Shown here piece after piece: positions 52,144-60,634 of a stretch of 64,000 nucleotides of DNA (positions are counted from its first letter, which is position 1; the number at the start of each line of letters is the position of its first letter). The position numbers and the translations under genes were made by a program. The notes under the pieces were generated by a model that was given only the letters and a program-made list of their open reading frames with translations, ran no database searches and was not told the DNA's origin. Origin of the DNA: Bryobacterales bacterium (GTDB taxonomy: Bacteria; Acidobacteriota; Terriglobia; Bryobacterales; Bryobacteraceae); assembly GCA_003170295.1 (NCBI GenBank), contig PNAJ01000114.1, positions 1 to 64,000 of the forward strand. The letters run 5' to 3'.

Positions 52144-53268
52144 ATGATTCCCGAGCGGCGGCGCCAGTTCAACGAAAGCTATACGCCGGAGCGCTACCAG
52201 CGCTTCCTAAAAATGCTCGACGACGGCTGCGGGACACACATCAAATTCCGCAACTGCGAAACGCCGTGCTTCTTTCCACGTCCTTTGATCGAGCGTATGG
52301 AACGCGACGGGCGCGAGCTGATTCAGCAGTTGATGACGCCGGAGTATCTGAAGCGCAGCGCTGAAACGATTCCCGCCGCGTATCGCGTCGCGAACGAAGA
52401 CCCGCGACCGCTGTTCATTCAAGTCGATTTCGGATTGACAGAATCGCTCGAACCGAAGCTGGTCGAGATCCAGGCGTTCCCTTCGCTATATGCGTATCAG
52501 CCTTTTCTGCAGCGCGCCTATCGCGATGCCTACGATATGCATCTGGAGTTAGATCCCTCCTTTGAGGCCGAATTCCGCCGCGCCGTCGTTGGTAACCACG
52601 ATCCTCGAAATGTAGTGCTCCTCGAGATCGATCCGCTGCAGCAGAAGACTCTACCCGATTTTTTGCTGACTGAAAAGATGCTCGGCATCAAGGCCGTTTG
52701 CATCACTAAGATCGAGAAGCGCGGCAACCGGCTCTTTCATAACAACGTGCCCATCGAGCGGATTTACAATCGCGTGATAGTCGACGAACTGCAGCGGAAC
52801 AATATCCAGCAGCCGTTCGATTACCGCGACGATTTGCACGTCGAATGGGCCGGTCATCCGAACTGGTATTTCCGCATCAGCAAATTTTCGCTTCCGTTTC
52901 TAAAGCATCCTTCTGTTCCGCAAACTCGCTTTCTAAGCGAAGGCGTGCCGGACGATCTGGAGAACTGGGTCTTGAAGCCCTTATATTCTTTTGCGGGATT
53001 AGGCGTCGTTATAGGGCCAACCCACGAAGACATCGCCCGCGTCGCGAATCCCAGCGAATACATTCTGCAGGAGCGCGTTAACTTCGCCTCTCTCATCGAC
53101 ACTCCACATGGCGCCACGAAAGCCGAGATCCGGATGATGTACATATGGCTTGATACACTTCGTGCCGTCACAACCATCATTCGCATGGGACGCGGCAAGA
53201 TGATGGGCGTCGATCATAATCGCGATTTGGAATGGGTCGGCGCGTCTTCCGCGTTTATTATTCCGTGA
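52144..53268 (+). CDS. circularly permuted ATP-grasp-like protein
   Basis: 374 residues, starting directly after the aminopeptidase stop (0 nt). VEIQAFPSLYAYQPF recalls the EFN-type acidic segment of glutathionylspermidine-synthase-like enzymes, and NWVLKPLYSFAGLGVVIGP followed by ILQERVNFASL and TKAEIRMMYIW is the ATP-grasp pattern of lysine, glycine loop and acidic residues. The order suggests a permuted ATP-grasp fold, as in proteins of peptide-tag and glutathionylspermidine systems. It would be the second ligase of this operon. Assignment by pattern only. Confidence 0.65.
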   Translation: MIPERRRQFNESYTPERYQRFLKMLDDGCGTHIKFRNCETPCFFPRPLIERMERDGRELIQQLMTPEYLKRSAETIPAAYRVANEDPRPLFIQVDFGLTESLEPKLVEIQAFPSLYAYQPFLQRAYRDAYDMHLELDPSFEAEFRRAVVGNHDPRNVVLLEIDPLQQKTLPDFLLTEKMLGIKAVCITKIEKRGNRLFHNNVPIERIYNRVIVDELQRNNIQQPFDYRDDLHVEWAGHPNWYFRISKFSLPFLKHPSVPQTRFLSEGVPDDLENWVLKPLYSFAGLGVVIGPTHEDIARVANPSEYILQERVNFASLIDTPHGATKAEIRMMYIWLDTLRAVTTIIRMGRGKMMGVDHNRDLEWVGASSAFIIP

Positions 53269-53320
53269 CCGTAACTTTCCGTCCGCAAGGATCGATTATT
53301 GTGTAAGGAAGGTAATCGCC

Positions 53321-53980
53321 TTGAAGCAAATCGAGTCGAAGCATCCGGCCGCCATTCGCTGGTTTCACTGGATCAACTTTCCGTTGCTCAGCATTATGAT
53401 CTGGAGCGGACTGCTCATCTATTGGGCCAACGACGTTTATAAAATCGGGTGGGGCAACACGACCCCTTTTCATTTCTTCCCGCAAGGATTTTACGACGCG
53501 CTCGGCATCGGCTCACGGCTTTCGGAAGGGATGGCGTGGCATTTCTTGTTTATGTGGCTGTTCGCCCTCAACGGTGTGTGCTACGTCCTATACACGATTT
53601 TTTCGGGCGACTGGCGCTACCTGGTTCCGAATCGCACCACGCTTCGGGAAGCCATCCAGGTGGTGCTGCACGATTTGCATTTGAGCAAGGCTCCACTGCC
53701 GCGTCAAAAATTCAATGGTGCCCAGAAGATTGCTTATTCGAGCATCATCGTGATGGGTTTCGGTTCGCTGGTCACCGGCCTTGCGATTTGGAAGCCGGTG
53801 CAGTTCGGCGGGCTGACCGCGATGTTGGGCGGATATGCCGCGGCGCGCGTGGAACACTTCCTTCTCACCATCGGTTATGTACTCTTCTTCGTGATTCACT
53901 TATCGCAGGTGATTCTCGCGGGATGGAATAACTTTCGTGCGATGGTCACAGGATTTGAGGTGGTAAATGAAGGCGACTGA
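53321..53980 (+). CDS. cytochrome b subunit of molybdopterin oxidoreductase
   Basis: 219 residues from a TTG with AAGGAAGG upstream. Four to five membrane helices with histidines at conserved places: WFHWINF (H16), GMAWHFLFMW (~74), RVEHFLLTIGYVLFFVIH (~175-190). This is the b561-like, thiosulfate-reductase/formate-dehydrogenase gamma type that holds two b hemes and links quinones with a periplasmic partner. The molybdopterin subunit gene overlaps its end by 14 nt. The pair resembles YedZ-YedY-type systems in function, though the membrane subunit belongs to another family. Confidence 0.88.
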   Translation: MKQIESKHPAAIRWFHWINFPLLSIMIWSGLLIYWANDVYKIGWGNTTPFHFFPQGFYDALGIGSRLSEGMAWHFLFMWLFALNGVCYVLYTIFSGDWRYLVPNRTTLREAIQVVLHDLHLSKAPLPRQKFNGAQKIAYSSIIVMGFGSLVTGLAIWKPVQFGGLTAMLGGYAAARVEHFLLTIGYVLFFVIHLSQVILAGWNNFRAMVTGFEVVNEGD

Positions 53981-54686
53981 CCAGGAGATTTCACGCCGCA
54001 CCCGGCGCAGCTTTTTGACCGGTGGAATCGCCGCGGCGGCGGGCTTCGGAACTTGGTATTGGATTCGCAACAGCTTTGACGACAACGGCATTCCGCGGCC
54101 GTTGCGGCGGGCCGAAGAAGCCGACGATGTGTTCTCCCGCGCCTTGTTCAGCGAAACACGACTCGCGAAAACGTTCGATGCCGCCGACATTGGAGAGGCG
54201 CGGGTAAACGGCAAAATCGGACTCGACGGCGAGCCCAATTCGGATTGGAAATTGATAGTTGAGGGCGCGAGCCCCGTCTCGCTCGATCAGATAAAAGCGC
54301 TGCCGAAGGTGGAGCACATCACGCAGTTCAAGTGCATTGAGGGGTGGAACTACATCATGAAGTGGGGCGGCGCGAGGTTCTCCGATCTCGCCAGAGCGCA
54401 TGCGCCCAGCGGAGCGATCGAAAAACGCTGGGCCGGCCTGGAAACCCCGGACGGCGAATATTACGTCGGTCTGGACCGCGCCTCCGCCATGCACCCGCAA
54501 ACGCTGCTCGCATACGAGATGAACGGCCTGCCGCTGACGAACGATCACGGCGCGCCGCTGCGGCTGATGATTCCCGTGAAATATGGAATCAAGAACCTGA
54601 AGCGGATCGGCAAGATTACGTTTAGTGATTCGCGTCCGCGCGATTACTGGGCGGAGAATGGGTATGATTACGACTCGGGTTTTTGA
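53967..54686 (+). CDS. periplasmic molybdopterin oxidoreductase (SUOX/YedY-like)
   Basis: 239 residues. Twin-arginine signal SRRTRRSFLTGGIAAAAGFG sends the folded protein to the periplasm. The SUOX-type domain has the molybdenum-ligating cysteine C123 in QFKCIEGWNYIMKW, plus YYVGLDRASAMHPQTLLAYEMNG and GAPLRLMIPVKYGIK. MsrP/YedY reduces methionine sulfoxide in proteins; other family members oxidise or reduce different substrates. Being coupled to a b-type cytochrome gene, it probably takes part in quinone-linked periplasmic redox chemistry. Confidence 0.9.
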   Translation: MKATDQEISRRTRRSFLTGGIAAAAGFGTWYWIRNSFDDNGIPRPLRRAEEADDVFSRALFSETRLAKTFDAADIGEARVNGKIGLDGEPNSDWKLIVEGASPVSLDQIKALPKVEHITQFKCIEGWNYIMKWGGARFSDLARAHAPSGAIEKRWAGLETPDGEYYVGLDRASAMHPQTLLAYEMNGLPLTNDHGAPLRLMIPVKYGIKNLKRIGKITFSDSRPRDYWAENGYDYDSGF

Positions 54687-54707
54687 AAGCTGAGTTACAA
54701 TTTAATC

Positions 54708-54962
54708 GTGGAACTGACGCCAGAGCAGAAGCAATTGGTGGAACTCGCAACGAGGGTCCCCGTCGCGGATATCCGGACTGCCAAGCGGGTGCTGGAGGCG
54801 TTGATTGTCGATCCTTTTTGGCTCGCTCTCGAGTCGGCGCCGTACGACAATGAAGAAGTAACCAAAGAGGATGAAGCCGCCCTTGCGAAAGCTGACGCGG
54901 AGTTCGCTCGAGGCGAAACAACTCCCCACGAAGAAATCCTGCGTGAGTTCGGAATCGAGTGA
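54708..54962 (+). CDS. putative antitoxin of a ParE/RelE-type module
   Basis: 84 residues from a GTG. Acidic, helical: DNEEVTKEDEAALAKADAEFARGE, as in antitoxins that wrap around a RelE-fold toxin with an intrinsically disordered C-terminus. The N-terminal part (ELTPEQKQLVELATRV) could be a small helical DNA-binding or dimerisation unit. It overlaps the downstream toxin gene by 4 nt (GTGA). The module lies between two unrelated genes, suggesting acquisition. Antitoxin identity rests on position and composition. Confidence 0.75.
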   Translation: MELTPEQKQLVELATRVPVADIRTAKRVLEALIVDPFWLALESAPYDNEEVTKEDEAALAKADAEFARGETTPHEEILREFGIE

Positions 54963-55216
54963 AAAGATTTGTCCGCTGGTCGTCGGCGGCGAAGATTCAA
55001 CTTCGCGCACTGGATAAAAAAACTGCGCTCGAAATTCTGCACGCAATCGACCGCTACATGGTTGATGGTGAAGGCGACATCAAGCAGTTATCCGCACCTT
55101 TGAGTGGCATGCGGCTTCGCGTGGGTGAATGGCGAGTCCTTTTCAGGCCGTTGAAAGGTGAGAGCGCAATCGTGATTTCGAGAGTAGCGCACCGCAGCGT
55201 GGCTTATCGCTGTTAA
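54959..55216 (+). CDS. RelE/ParE-family toxin
   Basis: 85 residues, GTG start. The RelE-fold core is visible: VRWSSAAKIQLRALDKKTALEILHAIDRY, then LSGMRLRVGEWRVLFRPL and a final IVISRVAHRSVAYR with a basic end. This is the pattern of ribosome-dependent mRNA interferases or gyrase inhibitors. The RLRVGEWRVLF motif with its arginines is characteristic. It is coupled to the antitoxin gene. Target (ribosome or gyrase) not decidable. Confidence 0.88.
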   Translation: MKRFVRWSSAAKIQLRALDKKTALEILHAIDRYMVDGEGDIKQLSAPLSGMRLRVGEWRVLFRPLKGESAIVISRVAHRSVAYRC

Positions 55217-55229
55217 CAAAATCCGCCGC

Positions 55230-56720
55230 CTAAACCCGCGCCGTGCGATGCCGGCTGTACGTAAAATACACTGCAAGCCCAATCGCGAGCCACACGAAAA
55301 ATCGGATCCACGTGATCAGCGGCAGTCCCATCATCAGGATCGCGCAGCAGATGATCGATAGGATCGGCACCAGCGGGACCAACGGCACTCGGAAGCTGCG
55401 CGCGCGTTCCGGTTGCTTCTTGCGCAATACGATTACACCAGCCGACACCACCACGAACGCGAACAGCGTGCCGATGTTCGACAACTCGGCGAAGGTGTCG
55501 ATATCCCACAAGCCCGCAGGCACGCCGACAACGAATCCGGCGATCCAGGTCGAGATGTGCGGCGTCTGATAAATGTGATGGACTTTCGAAAATAATCCCG
55601 GCAGCAGCTTGTCGCGCGACATCGCGAACCAGATGCGCGCCTGCCCGTATTGATAAACCAGCAAGGACGAGATCATGCCGGTGAGCGCACCGGCCGTGAC
55701 GATCACGCGCAGACGATTGTAGCCGAGAGTCTTGAGAGCGACCGCAACCGGCGAATCCGGGTCCAGCGTTTTCCAGTTGGCGATGCCGGTGAGGACCACG
55801 GCGACTCCTCCATAAAGGATGGTGCAGACGATTAGCGTCGCGATGATGCCGAAGGGCAGATCGCGTTGCGGGCGTTTGCATTCCTCCGCGGCGGTCGAGA
55901 TGGAGTCAAAGCCGATATAGGTGAAGAACACGATCGACGCGCCGGTGAGGATGCCCGAGAATCCGTTGGGCGCGTATGGATGAAAGTTGCGCATGTCGAC
56001 CGCCTTCGCGGCGCCGATGCAGAAGAACAGAATTGCCGCGATCTTGATTACCACCATTACGGTGTTCGCGTTCGCGCTTTCACGCACGCCGCGCACCAGC
56101 ACCCAGGTGACAGCCATGGTGATCAGCAACGCGGGGATGTTGAAAATACCGCCAGGCTGGCCGGTTGCGGGGAACATCGGATAGGCAATCGCGGGCGGCA
56201 GATGGAATCCGAGTACGTTATCGCCGAGGTCCTGCAAATATGCCGAGAATCCCACCGCCACCGACATGTTCGATACGGCGTATTCGAGAATTAAATCCCA
56301 GCCGATGATCCACGCGATAATTTCGCCCAGAATCGCGTAAGCGTAGGTGTACGCGCTGCCCGCGATGGGAATCATCGAGGCGAGCTCGGCGTAGCAGAGG
56401 CCCGCGAACAGGCAGGCAATCGCTACCATTAGAAATGAAATCGTGATGGCGGGCCCCGCGCCCGGACGCCCCATGGTGGATGCGGCGTGGCCTCCGGACG
56501 TGATCAGGTCGAGCACCGTTGCGTGCAGCAACGATTCGACCTTCTCGATTTTGCCCGCCGCCGCTGTGCCGGTTACCGTGAAAATACCGGAGCCAATCAC
56601 CGCGCCGACCCCCAGGAACGCAAGACTCCACGGCCCCAGCGTCTTCCGCAGTTGCCTCTGTGGCTCCTGGGAAGACGCGATCAGATCGTCGATGCTCTTG
56701 GTGCGGAAGAGGGTCGACAT
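55230..56720 (-). CDS. cationic-amino-acid-type APC permease
   Basis: 496 residues, about 12-14 helices. VGAVIGSGIFTVTGTAA in the first helix, IAGSAYTYAYAILGEIIAWIIGWDLILEY, FFTYIGFDSISTAAEE, and the cytoplasmic AMSRDKLLP are signatures of the CAT (cationic amino acid transporter) branch. The first ~30 residues (TKSIDDLIASSQEPQRQLRK) are a conserved cytoplasmic helix of this branch. It is convergent with the toxin gene (13 nt apart). It transports amino acids, substrate not defined. Confidence 0.92.
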   Translation of the reverse strand: MSTLFRTKSIDDLIASSQEPQRQLRKTLGPWSLAFLGVGAVIGSGIFTVTGTAAAGKIEKVESLLHATVLDLITSGGHAASTMGRPGAGPAITISFLMVAIACLFAGLCYAELASMIPIAGSAYTYAYAILGEIIAWIIGWDLILEYAVSNMSVAVGFSAYLQDLGDNVLGFHLPPAIAYPMFPATGQPGGIFNIPALLITMAVTWVLVRGVRESANANTVMVVIKIAAILFFCIGAAKAVDMRNFHPYAPNGFSGILTGASIVFFTYIGFDSISTAAEECKRPQRDLPFGIIATLIVCTILYGGVAVVLTGIANWKTLDPDSPVAVALKTLGYNRLRVIVTAGALTGMISSLLVYQYGQARIWFAMSRDKLLPGLFSKVHHIYQTPHISTWIAGFVVGVPAGLWDIDTFAELSNIGTLFAFVVVSAGVIVLRKKQPERARSFRVPLVPLVPILSIICCAILMMGLPLITWIRFFVWLAIGLAVYFTYSRHRTARV

Positions 56721-56732
56721 ACCAGGCGGTCG

Positions 56733-56891
56733 TTAACGCTTGCGTTGGCCCTTGACGATCTTCTTCACTTTTCGTTTTTGGGAGCCGCGGTCTACGTCGT
56801 TGGCTCGCTTCGCCTTCGGCGCGGCCTTCTTGCGCGCGGCGCGCTTCAGCTTCTTGCGTTCGTCTTTATCGGTAATTTTCTTAGTATTCAT
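56733..56891 (-). CDS. 52-residue highly basic protein
   Basis: MNTKKITDKDERKKLKRAAR begins it and KRKVKKIVKGQRKR ends it; over 40% of the residues are Lys or Arg, with hardly any hydrophobic residues. The ATG overlaps the stop of the uvrD-like gene by 3 nt (ATGA at 56888-56891), which supports real translation by coupling. A nucleic-acid or ribosome-binding role is likely from composition alone. Not recognised as a known family. Confidence 0.65.
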   Translation of the reverse strand: MNTKKITDKDERKKLKRAARKKAAPKAKRANDVDRGSQKRKVKKIVKGQRKR

Positions 56892-59212
56892 TCAATCTTG
56901 ATCCCTGCAAATTTTGCGATCAGTTTCTTCAATCCGTAGGACGGAAAATTCACGGTCACTTTCGTGTCCTCGCCCGAGCCTTCGACGCGCAACACGGTAC
57001 CGCGGCCATACTTGGCGTGCTCGATTACCGAGCCTGGCCCAAACTTTTTTGCCGCTTTCTTCACCGGCGCGGGCGTACTTTGTACGACGGGCGCAGGCTT
57101 CGGAGCCGCCCCTGAAATCCCTTGCGGAACCGGCATCCCCTTCTCGGAAAAGAACTGCTTAATATTCTCAACCGAGTTGTAAGTCTTCCCAGTATAAAGG
57201 TTTCGGCGAGCGGTTTCGCGGACCTCGTGGCGCTCGGCATAGAGGTCGATGCCTTGAATCGAGCGGACGCTTTCGATCAGCCCGGGCGGAACTTCCTTGA
57301 GGAACCGCGAGCGGATCGACGGCTCGGGCTGCCCTCCTCCGAAGCGGCGGCGGTAGCGTGCCCAGGTGAGGTGCAGTTTTTTTTCGGCGCGCGTCATGCC
57401 GACGTAACACAGGCGGCGCTCTTCTTCCATGGCGCTTTCGGTGTTAAGAGACCGGCTGTGCGGGAACAAACCTTCTTCGAGGCCCGCGATGAACACCACT
57501 GGAAATTCGAGGCCTTTCGCATTGTGCATGGTGAGCAGCGAGACCGCGGCGCGTCCGTCGTTTGAATCGGCGTCGGCGACCAGCGCCGCGTGATCCAAAA
57601 AATCGCGAATGCTTTCGCCGCGCTCGCCCGCATCGACGGCGGCATTGAGCAGTTCGTCGAGGTTGGCAAGGCGCGTTTTCGCTTCCTCAGTATTCTCCTC
57701 CTCCAGCATTTTGCGATAGCCGGTGCGATCCATCACATCGCGCAGAGAATCGGCGATCGATCGGGACTCGACCTGCGAGGCGAGTTCCGCGATCATGCGA
57801 TGGAATGCCGATAACGCGGCTTCGGCGCGTCCCGGAAAAACTCGCTCTTCGAGCATCTGCCCGAGCGCGGACCACAGCGCCAAGTTGCGCTGCGACGCAT
57901 ACAGTTCCACTTGTTCCATCGTGGTCCGGCCGATGCCGCGGGCGGGCGTATTCACAACGCGAAGCAGGCTGATGGAATCGTGAGGGCTCACCAGCACTTT
58001 CAGATACGCCAGGATGTCCTTCACTTCGGCGCGCTGGTAAAAACTGAATCCTCCGACGACGATGTATTTTCGTCCGTAGCGGCGCAGCGCTTCTTCAATT
58101 TGGCGCGACTGAGAATTCGTCCGATAGAGAATTGCAACGCGATCCTTCGGATTATCTCGGAGAGACGCCTCGACTTTGTCGGCGATCCATAGCGCTTCGT
58201 TTTCCGAATCGGGAGCTTCGTACAAAGAAATTTTCTGACCCGCTTCGGCTTCGGTCCAGAGCCACTTTCTGATGCGCTCGATGTTATTCGCCACCACCGC
58301 GCTGGCGGCTTCGAGAATATTCTTGGTGGAGCGGTAATTCTGCTCCAGCCGAATGGTTACCGCGCCGGGAAAATCGCGCTCGAAGTCGAGAATGTTGCGG
58401 ATGTTCGCGCCGCGCCAGCCGTAGATGGATTGATCCTCGTCACCTACAACTGCGATGTTGCCGCGCTCGGCCGATAGCAGGCGCATGAGTTCGTATTGGC
58501 TCCGATTGGTGTCCTGATATTCGTCCACCATCAGGAATTCGTACCTTCGGTTCAGCTTCTCTCGCGTCGGTTGATCGTGCTGCAAAAGCCGCACGCCTTC
58601 GAGCAGCAGGTCGTCGAAATCGAGCGCATTCGATTCGCGCAGCTTTGCCTGATAGCGTTCGTAGACGACGGCGAAACGCTTCGAAATGGGATCGGCGGCA
58701 TCGCGTTCCAGTTCCTCGGGAGTCCGCTTCTGGCTTTTCGCATTGCTGATTCTGGAAAGGGCCGCGCGGTACGCCATGAATTTGTCGTCGAGACCCAGCG
58801 ATTTATAGACGCCTTTCAGGAGGCTGATCTGATCGTCGTCGTCGTAAATCGTGAAACGAGTCGTAAAGCCGGGGCGAATCTGGGCCAGCGGAGCGCCTTC
58901 CCGGCGGAGCAATCGGACGCAAAAGGAGTGAAATGTGGCAACGGTCGGCAGGGCGGCATTACCAATTCCGGATGTGCTAATTCCCGCGACCAACGACTGA
59001 ACTCGATCTCGCATTTCTCCGGCGGCTTTATTGGTGAACGTGACGGCAAGAATCGCCCAGCCGGGCACTTGATGAGCGCTCATCAGATGGGCGATCCGGT
59101 GCGTGATGACGCGGGTTTTGCCGCTTCCCGCCCCGGCAAGGACGAGAAGAGGGCCCTCGGCATGCTCCACCGCCTCCCTTTGGCGGGGATTCAGGCCTGC
59201 AAGAAAATCCAT
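56888..59212 (-). CDS. pcrA: UvrD/PcrA-type DNA helicase
   Basis: 774 residues, SF1A helicase. Motif I LVLAGAGSGKTRVITHR, the Q motif LNPRQREAVEH, motif II VDEYQDTN, motif III VGDEDQSIYGWRGA, motif IV LEQNYRST, motif V LTMHNAKGLEFPVVFI, motif VI RRLCYVGMTRAEKKL. The C-terminal GPGSVIEHAKYGRGTVLRVEG is the Tudor-like domain that binds RNA polymerase in PcrA. It unwinds DNA in repair and removes replication-transcription conflicts. The small basic gene follows in a coupled manner. Confidence 0.95.
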   Translation of the reverse strand: MDFLAGLNPRQREAVEHAEGPLLVLAGAGSGKTRVITHRIAHLMSAHQVPGWAILAVTFTNKAAGEMRDRVQSLVAGISTSGIGNAALPTVATFHSFCVRLLRREGAPLAQIRPGFTTRFTIYDDDDQISLLKGVYKSLGLDDKFMAYRAALSRISNAKSQKRTPEELERDAADPISKRFAVVYERYQAKLRESNALDFDDLLLEGVRLLQHDQPTREKLNRRYEFLMVDEYQDTNRSQYELMRLLSAERGNIAVVGDEDQSIYGWRGANIRNILDFERDFPGAVTIRLEQNYRSTKNILEAASAVVANNIERIRKWLWTEAEAGQKISLYEAPDSENEALWIADKVEASLRDNPKDRVAILYRTNSQSRQIEEALRRYGRKYIVVGGFSFYQRAEVKDILAYLKVLVSPHDSISLLRVVNTPARGIGRTTMEQVELYASQRNLALWSALGQMLEERVFPGRAEAALSAFHRMIAELASQVESRSIADSLRDVMDRTGYRKMLEEENTEEAKTRLANLDELLNAAVDAGERGESIRDFLDHAALVADADSNDGRAAVSLLTMHNAKGLEFPVVFIAGLEEGLFPHSRSLNTESAMEEERRLCYVGMTRAEKKLHLTWARYRRRFGGGQPEPSIRSRFLKEVPPGLIESVRSIQGIDLYAERHEVRETARRNLYTGKTYNSVENIKQFFSEKGMPVPQGISGAAPKPAPVVQSTPAPVKKAAKKFGPGSVIEHAKYGRGTVLRVEGSGEDTKVTVNFPSYGLKKLIAKFAGIKIE

Positions 59213-59338
59213 GGATCTTTTATTTTAGCACGTCCCCATAATGCTCTCATTCTGAAGAACTTATTTTAAGTGTCCTTCAGGCGCCCACAGCCAATACCCG
59301 CAAACGTGGGTATTGTCCAGTGCGTACTAGTACTGTAA

Positions 59339-59545
59339 ATGTTAGTAGCAATGACTCGCTATTCCCCGGAAAAGCTTGGTGCTATCCAGGCGCGGCTAGC
59401 GTACCTCCAGCTCCGGAAGATCGCTCTCGACGAACTTATTCTGAGTATGGAGCGCTACAGCGTATACGAACTTCCCCCCGCCCGGAAACCACGCCGTGAG
59501 CAGTCACGCCAGGCGCGGACCCCCCATTTTGCGGGTGCAGCCTGA
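59339..59545 (+). CDS. small hypothetical protein
   Basis: 68 residues, from an ATG at 59339. Helical N-terminal part (RYSPEKLGAIQARLAYLQLRKIALDELILSM) and a basic Pro/Arg-rich tail. It could be a real small gene in the 481-nt gap between the helicase and ECF sigma genes, but no ribosome binding site is convincing. Function unknown. The rest of that gap holds no other feature. Confidence 0.4.
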   Translation: MLVAMTRYSPEKLGAIQARLAYLQLRKIALDELILSMERYSVYELPPARKPRREQSRQARTPHFAGAA

Positions 59546-59693
59546 CTGGCTTGGTGACAAGAAGGGATCGTTCGTCCTCGCCTTTTGTTGTAACCTAACA
59601 GAGAGCCGGTGCGCCTTTTTTATTGGACAGATTGGGATTTGACTACCGCGAAAGAGCCTGTCGGCGAGGCGGGCGGTAGCGGTTTGGTTGAAC

Positions 59694-60305
59694 ATGTTGG
59701 TTGAATTCGAGCTCATCGAACGGGCTCGGAGCGGCGACGACAGCGCGTTCAATCAGGTGGTGCAAGCGTACCGGAAGCGGATTCTGGGGACGATTTCCCG
59801 CACCATCGGCAGGCCCGAGGATGTCGAGGATGTGGGGCAGGAAGTTTTTCTACGGTTGTATTATTCGCTCGACCAGTTGCGAACGCCGGAAGTTTTTGAA
59901 CCGTGGCTGTACCGGTTGACGGTGAATGCCGCGTATGACTATTTGAGGCGGCAGCGCCGGCGGCAGGAAAGCCGGATGTCGGACCTGAGCGAGCAGCAGG
60001 TGATGATGGCGGACGCCGCGGCGGGCACGAAAAGCCGCGATGAGGAGCAGCGCCGTACCAAGGTGCGGGAGCTGGCGCAATCGCTTCTAGGGCAGGTTTC
60101 CGAGGAAGACCGGATTCTGCTGACGTTAAAAGAAGTAGAAGGTCTGTCGCTGAAGGAACTTGAGAAGGTTTATCGGGTTAATGAAAATGCCCTGAAAGTG
60201 CGGCTGTTCCGGGCGCGGCAGAGGGTGCTGAAGGCATTCGAGGCGCAGGAGAATAAAGAGGCGGCGTCTAAAGCTGGCCGGGGTAGTGCCGATGACTCAG
60301 TGTAA
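59694..60305 (+). CDS. ECF-subfamily RNA polymerase sigma factor
   Basis: 203 residues from ATG 59694 (a TTG at 59688 is also in frame). Region 2: GDDSAFNQVVQAYRKRILGTISRTIGRPEDVEDVGQEVFLRLY, with the core-binding segment; region 4: EDRILLTLKEVEGLSLKELEKVYRVNENALKVRLFRARQRV, a helix-turn-helix that binds -35 sequences. The gene starts a three-gene plus-strand unit with a short membrane protein and a periplasmic Spy-like protein, the layout of an envelope-stress sigma system. Confidence 0.93.
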   Translation: MLVEFELIERARSGDDSAFNQVVQAYRKRILGTISRTIGRPEDVEDVGQEVFLRLYYSLDQLRTPEVFEPWLYRLTVNAAYDYLRRQRRRQESRMSDLSEQQVMMADAAAGTKSRDEEQRRTKVRELAQSLLGQVSEEDRILLTLKEVEGLSLKELEKVYRVNENALKVRLFRARQRVLKAFEAQENKEAASKAGRGSADDSV

Positions 60306-60319
60306 GGTGGAGGTATAGA

Positions 60320-60634
60320 ATGGATCGGATGGAAGACAAGCTCGACCGATTGTTTGCGGAATACCGGGCCGCGAGTCCGGACCCGGAGCCGAGCGCGGAC
60401 TTCATGCCAGGAATGTGGAAGCGTATTGATGCGCGTCGCACGGCAACCGTGTCGGTATTCCGTCATTGGGCGCAGATCTGCGTAATGGCCTCGGTGGCCT
60501 TGACGCTGCTGATCGGCGCGGTGCTGATTCCAAAAATCCAGGACAATCCGGCGTACAGTTCGACCTATCTGGAGGCGCTGTCGGCGGAGCACTCTTCCGA
60601 TTACATTCAACTGTTGGCAGGTGGAGTCCGGTGA
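60320..60634 (+). CDS. single-pass membrane protein, putative anti-sigma factor
   Basis: 104 residues. The N-terminal ~45 residues are cytoplasmic and acidic (EDKLDRLFAEYRAASPDPEPSADF), then one helix (ICVMASVALTLLIGAVLI, ~52-70) and a short periplasmic tail. It has no zinc-binding HxxxCxxC. Its placement 14 nt after the ECF sigma gene makes an anti-sigma role likely, the cytoplasmic part binding the sigma factor. Its end overlaps the following gene by 4 nt. Confidence 0.75.
   Translation: MDRMEDKLDRLFAEYRAASPDPEPSADFMPGMWKRIDARRTATVSVFRHWAQICVMASVALTLLIGAVLIPKIQDNPAYSSTYLEALSAEHSSDYIQLLAGGVR

Noticed and set aside
54708-55216. Toxin-antitoxin pair as part of a larger defence island
   Set aside because: Neighbours are a molybdoenzyme and a permease; nothing else defence-related is close.
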